A stretch of DNA of 5,862 nucleotides, from assembly GCA_002347185.1 (NCBI GenBank), contig DDXK01000138.1, positions 5,994 through 11,855 on the forward strand, written 5' to 3'. Positions 1-5,828 of this stretch are shown here, in pieces. Both the position numbers and the translations under genes were made by a program. The notes under the pieces are model-generated. The model was not told where the DNA came from, did not search any database, and saw only the letters and a list, made by a program, of their open reading frames with translations. This DNA comes from Desulfobulbaceae bacterium UBA2262. GTDB taxonomy: Bacteria; Desulfobacterota; Desulfobulbia; Desulfobulbales; Desulfurivibrionaceae. How positions within the stretch are numbered: the first letter of the stretch is position 1; each line of letters starts with the position of its first letter.

Positions 1-1461
1 TTCGACGCCTTTGTGGTGGCCTTCCGCATCCCCAACCTGCTGCGGGACCTCTTTGGCGAGGGTGCCTTGAGCGCGGCCTTTGTCGCGGTCTTTTCCGATT
101 GCGAAGCAAAAAAGGGTGAAAAGGAGACCTGGGCCCTGGCCGGCAACGTGCTCGTCTTCATCACCCTCCTTTTGAGCGGCATTACCCTGCTCGGGGTCTT
201 CTTTTCCGAACAGCTGGTCCATTTTCTCGTGGAAGCGGAGTTCGAGGCTGTGCCCGGCAAGGTGGAGCTCACCCGCCGCCTCTCCGTGATCATGTTTCCC
301 TTTCTGATCTTCATCTCGCTTTCTTCGGTGGTGATGGGGATTCTCAACACCAGGGGCCGTTTCTTCATTCCGGCCATGGCCTCAAGTTTTTTCAATCTCG
401 GTTCGCTCATCGGCGGGGTCGGCCTGGCTCTGCTCATGCCGCGGTTCGGGCAGCCGGCCATCGTCGGGATGGCGGTGGGAACCCTGATCGGCGGCTTTCT
501 GCAGTTCGCCGGACAGCTCCCCACCCTGTTCCGGGCAGGGTTTCGTTTTCTTCCCCGCCTCGATCTGCGCGATCCCGGCCTGCGCCGGATTCTGCGCTTG
601 ATGCTTCCGGCGGTGATCGGCCTGGCCCCCTTGCAGATCAATGTCCTGGTCAATACCTATTTCGCTTCTTCGCTGGAGCAGGGCAGCCTTTCCTGGCTCA
701 GCTACGCCTTCCGTCTCTTCTGGCTGCCGGTGGGACTTTTCGGCGTTGCCATCTCCACAGCCACCATGCCGGTCATCTCCCGTCATGCCGCGGCCAAGGA
801 TTTTGCCAAACTCAAGGAGGCCTTCGCCTCCTCGCTCACCATGGCCTTCTCTCTCACCATTCCCGCCTCGCTGGGGCTGGCGCTGCTCAGCGAGCCCATT
901 ACCAGGCTCATCTTCGAGCACGGCAGCTTCAGCCACCTGGCCACGGTGAAAACCGCCGAGGCCCTCTCCTGCTACGCCCTCGGTCTTTTTGCCTACTCCG
1001 CCGTGAAAATCATGATTCCGGTGTTCTACGCCCTGGATGAAACCCGCTACCCGGTCCTCGGCAGTTTCCTGACCATGGCGGCAAACATCGCGGTGATCTC
1101 TCTCACCATAGATCTCCTCAAGCATCAGGCCCTGGCCTTCTCCATCTCCTGCGCCATGATCCTCAATTTTCTTTTTTTGAGCGCCATGCTTTATCGCAGG
1201 CTTTCCGGCTACTCGCTGCGCTATCTTTTCCTGGGGCTTGGCAAGGTGCTGCTCGCCTCCTTGCCCATGGGGATGTTTCTCCATTTTCTGGGCGGCTTTT
1301 TTCAGGGGGCGCAATGGGGGCTGATTGGGGAAATCGGCCTGCTTGCCCTGCAGATAGTTGCGGCCGCCGGGATTTATGGCTATCTCCTCTATCTGCTGCG
1401 GCTGCCCGAGTTGCAGGTGCTGGTGGACAGGCTTCTGCTCCGCTTTCGAGGGCAAGGCTGA
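1..1461 (+). CDS. murJ: MurJ (MviN) lipid II flippase, 5'-truncated by the window edge
   Basis: This integral inner-membrane protein of the MOP exporter superfamily flips lipid II to the periplasmic face for peptidoglycan synthesis. The frame is open from base 1 and gives 486 residues before a TGA stop. By comparison with E. coli MurJ (511 residues), which I recall, about 37 N-terminal residues (TM1 and the start of TM2) are missing, so the GTG at 13 is not a real start. The opening DAFVVAFRIPNLLR matches the E. coli segment holding Asp39 and Arg52 (window residues 2 and 15). LNTRGRFFIPA lies near residues 115-125. WLSYAFRLFWLP, around residues 232-243, carries the Arg equivalent to the essential Arg270. 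Many hydrophobic segments run through to the C-terminus, and a short basic tail (RLLLRFRGQG) ends the protein. It converges on rsmE with 8 bp between stops. I see no odd features; the family call is secure. Confidence 0.96.
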   Translation, partial: FDAFVVAFRIPNLLRDLFGEGALSAAFVAVFSDCEAKKGEKETWALAGNVLVFITLLLSGITLLGVFFSEQLVHFLVEAEFEAVPGKVELTRRLSVIMFPFLIFISLSSVVMGILNTRGRFFIPAMASSFFNLGSLIGGVGLALLMPRFGQPAIVGMAVGTLIGGFLQFAGQLPTLFRAGFRFLPRLDLRDPGLRRILRLMLPAVIGLAPLQINVLVNTYFASSLEQGSLSWLSYAFRLFWLPVGLFGVAISTATMPVISRHAAAKDFAKLKEAFASSLTMAFSLTIPASLGLALLSEPITRLIFEHGSFSHLATVKTAEALSCYALGLFAYSAVKIMIPVFYALDETRYPVLGSFLTMAANIAVISLTIDLLKHQALAFSISCAMILNFLFLSAMLYRRLSGYSLRYLFLGLGKVLLASLPMGMFLHFLGGFFQGAQWGLIGEIGLLALQIVAAAGIYGYLLYLLRLPELQVLVDRLLLRFRGQG

Positions 1462-1469
1462 GGAGACTT

Positions 1470-2222
1470 TCAGCGGGGAGGGCTGGGCAGCTGGCGCAGG
1501 AGGCTCAACTGGGCAAGCAGGGCCGGCACGGCGGTGTCGACCCGCAGGATGCGGGGCCCCATGCTGAAGGTCGCAAAGCCCTGCTCGCTGAATTTCGCCA
1601 GTTCGAAATCCACCCAGCCTCCTTCCGGGCCGATGGCGAGGATAATCCCTTTGGCAGGGGAGGGGAGGGCGGCGAGGGCGGAAACAGGTTTTCCCGCCGG
1701 ATGGGCCAGCAGGCGGCAGGGGGTATCGCGCAGGAGGGTTGGCAGCAGATCCTCCACAAAGGGGCGAAAGCGGGGGTGCAGGGAGATTTGCGGCATTCTG
1801 GTGTCGACGGCCTGCTCAAGTCCGAGGCGAAGGGGCTCCGAGAAGTCCTGGTCCCGGACCTGGCTGGCTGTGAAGAAGCTTTTTTCCACCCGGTTGGCGT
1901 TGATGAGGAAAATCCTGCTTACCCCCATGGAGGTCGCCTGGGCCAGCACCCTTTTCAGCATGATGGGCCGCGGCAGGGCAAGGATCAGGTCCAGGGGCGG
2001 CGGGGGGGGCGGCGTTTCTGTCCCGAGAAGAACGGCAAGCGCCACCTCCTTCTTTTCCAGGCGGGTGATGGTGCCGGTCCCGAGGGGGCCGTTGAGGAGA
2101 CCGAGGCGGATCGTGTCGCCCACCTGACTGCGCAGAACCTTGCGGATATGGTCGGCCCGGCGGTCGCGTAAGACGACTTCCCGGCCCTGGAGTTCATCTG
2201 GCTCAATAAGTATCAGGTTCAC
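1470..2222 (-). CDS. rsmE: RsmE, 16S rRNA m3U1498 methyltransferase
   Basis: RsmE uses S-adenosylmethionine to methylate N3 of U1498 in 16S rRNA (E. coli numbering) in the cytoplasm. The product has 250 residues, the usual length. An N-terminal PUA-like RNA-binding domain (about 1-68) contains RRADHIRKVLR (21-31) and VGD (34-36). The C-terminal SPOUT domain with its trefoil knot (about 78-245) contains GPEGGW (198-203) and MGPRILRVDTA (221-231), the SAM-binding signature. The two domains are joined by six consecutive prolines (71-76). The start is GTG at 2222: it gives the expected MNLILIEP N-terminus of one RsmE subfamily, and no better in-frame start is evident. The Shine-Dalgarno is weak (AGAG about 14 nt upstream). 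The gene lies antisense between murJ and waaA with only 8 and 5 bp to spare, and its likely promoter is inside waaA. The family call is secure; the exact substrate position is inferred from the family. Confidence 0.95.
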   Translation of the reverse strand: MNLILIEPDELQGREVVLRDRRADHIRKVLRSQVGDTIRLGLLNGPLGTGTITRLEKKEVALAVLLGTETPPPPPPLDLILALPRPIMLKRVLAQATSMGVSRIFLINANRVEKSFFTASQVRDQDFSEPLRLGLEQAVDTRMPQISLHPRFRPFVEDLLPTLLRDTPCRLLAHPAGKPVSALAALPSPAKGIILAIGPEGGWVDFELAKFSEQGFATFSMGPRILRVDTAVPALLAQLSLLRQLPSPPR

Positions 2223-2227
2223 GGCGG

Positions 2228-3541
2228 ATGCTTTTTCTCTTTTTGTATAACCTGCTGATGGGAGTCGGGCTGATTGTATTCGCTCCCTTCCTTTTCGTCA
2301 AAGTCATACTGACGCCCAAGTACCGTTCGCGCTTTGGCCGGCGGCTTGGCTTCGGGCTTGGGGAGGCGGCCGCCGGGCTCGGCGGCGGGCCGAGGATCTG
2401 GGTGCATGGCCTTTCCGTGGGCGAGGTGGCCTCGGCGAAAAGCCTGGTGCGTGAGTTGCGCAGGGCCTTTCCGCGGGCTGCCATCGTTTTTTCCGCCACC
2501 ACCGCCTCCGGCGAGCGGTTCGCGCGAGCCTCCCTTGCCCGGGAGGTGGATCTCTTTTTTACCTTCCCCCTCGATCTGTATTGGAGTGTGCAGAGGGTGG
2601 TCGACCAGGTTGCCCCCGATCTTTTTGTTCTGGTGGAAACCGATTTCTGGCCGAACTTCCTGGCCCGGCTCAAAAAAAACGGTGTTCCCGCCGTTCTGGT
2701 GAACGGCAGGATTTCGGATCGCTCCCTTGCCCGCTACCAGAGGCTGCGCTGGTTCTTTCTGCCCCTGTTTCGCTCCTTTTCCCGGCTTGCCATGCAGACC
2801 CGGCAGGATGCCGAGAGGCTGCGCGGGCTCGGGGTGTCCAGGGAGCGCCTGGCGGTGCTCGGCAACCTGAAATACGATGCCTCCCTGCCTGAGGCCGGGA
2901 CGGAGAAAATTCTTCCTGGGCGCGCCAGCCTGCATATTCCCGAATCCTCCCTGGTTATGGTGGCGGGCAGCACCCATCCCGGCGAGGAGGCGGCGATCCT
3001 GACCGCCTTTGCCAAGGTTCGCACAACCCTGCCGCCTCTCTTTCTGGTTCTTGCGCCCCGTGATGTGGCCCGGGGTGGGGAGCTGGTCGAGCTGGTTGGC
3101 AGGCATGGCCTGAAGGCCTTCCTGCGTTCCGTTCCCTCCTCGCAGGGGGGGGAGGTTCTGGTCCTCGACACGCTCGGGGAGCTGGCCGCGGTCTACAGCC
3201 TGTGCGACCTGGCTTTCATCGGTGGCAGTCTGGTGTCGGAACGTGGCCACAATCCTCTGGAGGCGGCGGTGTGCGGCAAGCCCCTCCTCTATGGCCCTTC
3301 CATGGAGGATTTCGCCGAAATAAGTCGCGATCTGCTTGCTGCTGGCGCGGCCAGGGAGGTGCGCGATGCCGGGGAGCTGGCCGCCGCCTTTTCACTCTTT
3401 TTTCGCGATGGGGATGCAAGGCGAAAGGCTGGGGAAGCGGCAAGGGCGCTGGTCGCCGCCCAGCAGGGAATTACGGAGCGGCATATTGCCTTGCTGCGCG
3501 AGGTGTTGCAGAAGGAGGGTGTGGATGTCCAGGGTGCGTAA
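2228..3541 (+). CDS. waaA: WaaA (KdtA), Kdo transferase to lipid A
   Basis: WaaA transfers Kdo from CMP-Kdo to the lipid IVA acceptor on the cytoplasmic face of the inner membrane, a step normally essential in enteric bacteria. The product has 437 residues, close to the family norm of about 425. Residues 1-28 form a hydrophobic membrane anchor followed by the basic KYRSRFGRRLGF. The N-terminal domain has WVHGLSVGE (58-66), whose Glu66 fits the family catalytic base, FSATTASGE (88-96) and VETDFWPN (136-143), with ETD where many members have ETE. The CMP-Kdo side has GNLKYD (212-217), AGSTHPGEE (246-254), APRD (276-279) and GGSLVSERGHNPLEAA (332-347). ATG 2228 is the first start after the in-frame TAA at 2207 and preserves the anchor; its ribosome site is weak (AGG about 10 nt upstream, within rsmE). 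The gene overlaps lpxK by 17 bp. Whether it adds one or two Kdo residues cannot be told from sequence. Confidence 0.96.
   Translation: MLFLFLYNLLMGVGLIVFAPFLFVKVILTPKYRSRFGRRLGFGLGEAAAGLGGGPRIWVHGLSVGEVASAKSLVRELRRAFPRAAIVFSATTASGERFARASLAREVDLFFTFPLDLYWSVQRVVDQVAPDLFVLVETDFWPNFLARLKKNGVPAVLVNGRISDRSLARYQRLRWFFLPLFRSFSRLAMQTRQDAERLRGLGVSRERLAVLGNLKYDASLPEAGTEKILPGRASLHIPESSLVMVAGSTHPGEEAAILTAFAKVRTTLPPLFLVLAPRDVARGGELVELVGRHGLKAFLRSVPSSQGGEVLVLDTLGELAAVYSLCDLAFIGGSLVSERGHNPLEAAVCGKPLLYGPSMEDFAEISRDLLAAGAAREVRDAGELAAAFSLFFRDGDARRKAGEAARALVAAQQGITERHIALLREVLQKEGVDVQGA
2273..2301 (-). promoter_or_regulatory. Candidate sigma70 promoter for rsmE, inside waaA
   Basis: Read on the minus strand, TTGACG (plus 2296-2301) is followed by exactly 17 bp and TACAAT (plus 2273-2278). 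Each hexamer matches 5 of 6 consensus bases with optimal spacing. Transcription would begin near 2266 and give a 5' leader of about 44 nt before the rsmE GTG. The element overlaps roughly codons 16-25 of waaA. Position, orientation and spacing all fit rsmE, but chance matches occur and there is no direct evidence of activity. Confidence 0.6.
3512..3519 (+). promoter_or_regulatory. Strong Shine-Dalgarno that fixes the lpxK start
   Basis: AAGGAGGG lies inside the end of waaA, 5 nt before the ATG at 3525. It is the best ribosome site in the window and decides the lpxK start against the ATG at 3336, which opens the same frame far inside waaA. Ribosomes finishing waaA at 3541 could re-initiate here, which implies translational coupling. 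Confidence 0.85.
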
Positions 3542-4592
3542 AGCTCTTTTTTTTGTCGGTCGCCTCTTCGCGCCCCTCTACGGGCTGCTCATGACGCTGC
3601 GCGCCTTCCTCTATAGAAGGAATATTTTTCTTCATTCCCAACGGCTGCAGGTGCCTGTCGTCAGCGTCGGCAATCTGACCCTGGGAGGGACCGGAAAAAC
3701 CCCCATGGTCCTCTATGTCAGCCGCTACCTGCTGGGGCTTGGCAAGAGGCCGGCCATCGTCAGCCGCGGCTATGGCGGCAAGGCGACAGGCAGGGTGCAT
3801 GTGGTTTCCGATGGTCGGAAGATTCTGATGTCTTCGGCCCTTGCCGGGGATGAACCGGTGATGCTGGCCGGCTCCCTGCCCGGCGTTCCCGTGCTGGTCG
3901 GACCGAAGCGGGCGCCGGTTGCCGAGCGGGCCGTTCGCGATTTTCAGGCCGACGTCATCGTCATGGACGATGGCTTTCAGCACCTGGCCTTGAAGCGCGA
4001 TGTCGATCTGGTGCTCTTCAGTGCCTCCACCTTTCTCGGGAGCGGCTGGGTTTTCCCCGGCGGTGAGTTGCGCGAGCCCTTTTCCGCTCTCAAGCGGGCC
4101 AGCGCCTTTGTCGTCACCGGGGTGGAAAACCGCAACCGCTCGGAAGTGGATGCCTTTCGCCGCTTCCTGCGCGGCGTCTTCCCGGAAAAGCAGGTATTCC
4201 TCGGGGAGTATCTGCCAGTGAGCCTGCTGCACAGCCAGCAGAACAAGACCTTTGCCGTTGAGCGGGCGAAGAAGATGCCCCTTTTCGCCTTTGCCGGCAT
4301 TGCCAATCCGGAATCCTTTCACCACACCCTGAAAAAAGAACGTTTTTTGCTCACCGGCTTTCAAGGGTTTGCCGATCACCACCGGTACAGCGCGGACGAT
4401 GTCAATGCCCTGATCGCCGCTGCCCGCGCCCGTCGCGCCCGGGCCCTGATCACCACGGAAAAGGATTTTGTCAAGCTCAAGCCCTTTTTTGGCGAATTTC
4501 CCATCCTGGCCCTGAAGATCGAGCTGCTCATGGGCGAGGATTTCGATCTCTTTCTCAGCGAAGCCCTGAGCAGGCCCTTCGAAGGCAGGTAG
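3525..4592 (+). CDS. lpxK: LpxK, tetraacyldisaccharide 4'-kinase
   Basis: LpxK uses ATP to phosphorylate the 4' position of the tetraacyl disaccharide-1-phosphate, making lipid IVA at the inner membrane. The product has 355 residues, slightly longer than E. coli LpxK (328). A hydrophobic, basic N-terminal segment (about 8-31) is the membrane anchor. The P-loop is GNLTLGGTGKTP (49-60, Lys58, Thr59). RGYGGK (81-86) and GDEP (108-111) follow; Asp109 fits the proposed catalytic Asp of the family. The Walker-B-like DDGFQH is at 148-153, FADHHRYS at 282-289 and TTEKDFVKL at 310-318. The start at 3525 is set by the strong Shine-Dalgarno; the frame stays open upstream to 3336, but that part is waaA read in another frame. 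The gene overlaps waaA by 17 bp, and its product makes the acceptor that WaaA uses. Codons 8-10 contain a run of eight T. Confidence 0.96.
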   Translation: MSRVRKALFFVGRLFAPLYGLLMTLRAFLYRRNIFLHSQRLQVPVVSVGNLTLGGTGKTPMVLYVSRYLLGLGKRPAIVSRGYGGKATGRVHVVSDGRKILMSSALAGDEPVMLAGSLPGVPVLVGPKRAPVAERAVRDFQADVIVMDDGFQHLALKRDVDLVLFSASTFLGSGWVFPGGELREPFSALKRASAFVVTGVENRNRSEVDAFRRFLRGVFPEKQVFLGEYLPVSLLHSQQNKTFAVERAKKMPLFAFAGIANPESFHHTLKKERFLLTGFQGFADHHRYSADDVNALIAAARARRARALITTEKDFVKLKPFFGEFPILALKIELLMGEDFDLFLSEALSRPFEGR

Positions 4593-4703
4593 CCCGCCGG
4601 AGCGCCGCCTGGATTGTGTTTTTTTTGCCACACTGTGGCTGCCCTCTCCTCGTCCACCCCTTGCGGACGGCAGGCGTGCCCATTCCAACATGCTGAACAC
4701 ACA

Positions 4704-4712
4704 TGGTATTTT
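4704..4712 (+). promoter_or_regulatory. Candidate extended -10 promoter for lpxC
   Basis: TGGTATTTT fits the TGn plus TATAAT-type extended -10 pattern (TATTTT matches 4 of 6). The -35 position 17 bp upstream (TCCAAC) is poor, which extended -10 promoters tolerate. Transcription would start near 4719 and leave a leader of about 100 nt before lpxC. This is a weak prediction that competes with the sigma54 candidate. Confidence 0.25.
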
Positions 4713-4738
4713 CGTGTGCCTGTCTTTCTTGCTGTCGG

Positions 4739-4754
4739 TGGTCCATTTATTGCA
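4739..4754 (+). promoter_or_regulatory. Candidate sigma54 (-24/-12) element upstream of lpxC
   Basis: TGGTCCATTTATTGCA has the invariant GG (4740-4741) and GC (4752-4753) of sigma54 promoters separated by exactly 10 bp, and a complete TTGCA -12 block. The -24 block is imperfect (TGGTCCA against TGGCACG). Transcription would start near 4765, about 57 nt before the lpxC ATG. Sigma54 is widely used in Desulfobacterota, but a motif of this length can arise by chance and I see no clear activator site. Confidence 0.3.
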
Positions 4755-4764
4755 TATAAGCAAT
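4749..4764 (+). repeat. Imperfect 16-bp palindrome upstream of lpxC
   Basis: ATTGCATATAAGCAAT is symmetric except for one mismatched pair (4754/4759). It overlaps the -12 part of the sigma54 candidate and contains TATAAG, a 5/6 match to a sigma70 -10 box that lacks a properly spaced -35. It could be an operator or simply AT-rich promoter DNA. Confidence 0.35.
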
Positions 4765-4821
4765 GGAAATCGCAAAGCGTAGCAGAAAACACACATCACA
4801 GCCATCAAGAGCGTTGCATAT

Positions 4822-5802
4822 ATGGATTCCTTTCAGCACACCGTCAAACGCGCCGTAAAGTTCGCAGGCATAGGCCTCCATTCCGGCAAGCCAGTCACCC
4901 TCACCGTCCTGCCGGGCGAGGAAAACAGCGGGGTTCGCTTCCTGCGCAGCGACTTGCGGCAGGGTGAGCCCGTGCCCGCCTTTCTGGACCGCATTGTCGA
5001 TACCAGGCTGGCCACCACCATTGCCACCGATGAGGATGTGATCTCCACCACCGAACATATTCTTTCCGCCCTTTTCGGCCTGGGCATCGACAATGCGGTT
5101 GTCGTGCTGGATGGGCCCGAGGTTCCCATCATGGACGGCAGCGCCGGCCCCTTCGTGCATATTCTGCGCAAGGTCGGCAGGCAGCGCCAGAAGGCCTGCA
5201 AGTGGATGCTCAAGATCACCAGGGAGATTTCCTATGCAGATGGTGACACCACGGTACGGATTCTCCCCCATGACGGCTTCAAGGTGACCTGCGAGATCGA
5301 TTTCGATCACCCGCTGATCCGGCGGCAGAGATTTTCCGCCGAGTTGAACCCCGCCAGCTTTGCCAGTGAAATCGCGCCTGCCCGCACCTTCGGCTTTCTC
5401 GATCAGGTCGAGCGGCTGCGGCAGAATGGCCTTGCCCTGGGCGGTTCGTTGGCGAACGCGGTGGTGATCGATGACGAGGGGGTGGTCAATGCCGAGGGCC
5501 TGCGTTTTGCCGATGAGTTTGCCCGCCATAAGGCCCTGGATGTGATCGGGGATCTGGCCCTCCTCGGCTTTCCGCTTCTCGGTCATGTGGTGACCAGAAA
5601 ATCGGGCCATGGTCATCATCATGCCCTGATGAAGCAGCTGGTCGCGCAGCCGGAGCGCTGGGATCTGATCGCCTACCAGCCCGAGGGGCCCAACAGGGTG
5701 CTGGCCAAGGTGGCATCGACCACCAGGGAGGCGAGTGACAAGCTGCTTTCCTATCTGCTGCCTCCTTCCCTTGCCCTTGCCGGCGAGCCCTGTTTCGCCT
5801 GA
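4822..5802 (+). CDS. lpxC: LpxC, UDP-3-O-acyl-N-acetylglucosamine deacetylase
   Basis: LpxC is the zinc amidase that removes the acetyl group from UDP-3-O-acyl-GlcNAc, the committed step of lipid A synthesis, in the cytoplasm. The product has 326 residues (E. coli 305). The zinc ligands are visible: His79 in STTEHILSAL (75-84), and His236 and Asp240 in HKALDVIGDL (236-245). Glu78 is the expected catalytic base, Thr189 sits in ARTF, and His263 in KSGH is the expected catalytic His. Other signatures are GIGLHSGKPV (16-25) and MDGSAGPF (104-111). ATG 4822 is the first ATG after an in-frame TAG at 4780; the Shine-Dalgarno AAGAG, 10 nt upstream, is modest. Two oddities: HHH follows the catalytic SGHG where E. 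coli has LNN, and the nonpolar C-terminal tail ends in CFA. It appears monocistronic, with its own promoter region and a strong terminator behind it. Confidence 0.97.
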   Translation: MDSFQHTVKRAVKFAGIGLHSGKPVTLTVLPGEENSGVRFLRSDLRQGEPVPAFLDRIVDTRLATTIATDEDVISTTEHILSALFGLGIDNAVVVLDGPEVPIMDGSAGPFVHILRKVGRQRQKACKWMLKITREISYADGDTTVRILPHDGFKVTCEIDFDHPLIRRQRFSAELNPASFASEIAPARTFGFLDQVERLRQNGLALGGSLANAVVIDDEGVVNAEGLRFADEFARHKALDVIGDLALLGFPLLGHVVTRKSGHGHHHALMKQLVAQPERWDLIAYQPEGPNRVLAKVASTTREASDKLLSYLLPPSLALAGEPCFA

Positions 5803-5828
5803 TCCCTGTCTTTTTGCAGAGCAGCGTC

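Larger units (their letters stand above)
4593..4821 (+). other. Intergenic region between lpxK and lpxC, probably the lpxC promoter region
   Basis: The 229 bp between lpxK and lpxC are visibly more AT-rich than the genes, mainly from 4680 onward. They contain a T8 run (4619-4626), a short inverted repeat GCCACA-C-TGTGGC (4627-4639), a candidate extended -10 (4704-4712), a candidate sigma54 element (4739-4754), and an imperfect palindrome (4749-4764). Two 9-bp direct repeats are present: AACACACAT at 4696 and 4788, and TTGCATATA at 4750 and 4814. No convincing terminator for lpxK and no RNA gene is visible. A 30-codon open frame (4690-4782) is discussed as a finding. Confidence 0.6.

Noticed and set aside
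382..1455. Long minus-strand open frame opposite murJ
   Set aside because: The translation is low-complexity, rich in G, Q, E and H, with no recognisable domain. It mirrors the codon bias of the GC-rich murJ gene.
1438..1480. Inverted repeat CTCCGCT / AGCGGGGAG across the murJ and rsmE stops as a bidirectional terminator
   Set aside because: The stem is short and bulged, the loop is about 27 nt, and no T-tract follows on either strand.
1314..2171. Plus-strand open frame running opposite rsmE
   Set aside because: It overlaps the end of murJ and the entire SPOUT-coding part of rsmE. Its product is G/R/A-rich with no domain.
2219..3250. 343-codon minus-strand open frame opposite waaA
   Set aside because: Its composition (G, Q, P, K-rich) is that of an antisense shadow, and it would overlap the well-supported rsmE start region.
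3336..3524. Upstream extension of the lpxK frame to an ATG at 3336
   Set aside because: This stretch is waaA coding read in another frame. The strong Shine-Dalgarno and the normal LpxK N-terminus place the start at 3525.
3547..3554. T8 just after the waaA stop as a terminator U-tract
   Set aside because: No hairpin precedes it, and it lies within the lpxK coding sequence.
4585..4639. Possible terminator after lpxK: weak CAGG/CCTG stem, T8 run and GCCACA-C-TGTGGC
   Set aside because: The upstream stem has mismatches and sits about 7 nt from the T run. The good inverted repeat lies after the T run, so neither strand has a proper hairpin plus U-tract order.
3471..4808. 445-codon minus-strand open frame opposite lpxK and the intergenic region
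   Set aside because: It is a GC-bias shadow of lpxK with no family motifs. The lpxK frame shows all expected kinase signatures.
4696..4822. Direct repeats AACACACAT (4696, 4788) and TTGCATATA (4750, 4814) as binding sites
   Set aside because: Each is only 9 bp in AT-rich DNA, and the spacings (92 and 64 bp) do not suggest a clear helical arrangement. They are noted in the intergenic entry only.
4614..4967. 117-codon plus-strand open frame across the lpxC start
   Set aside because: It overlaps the conserved LpxC N-terminus out of frame and its product resembles no known protein.
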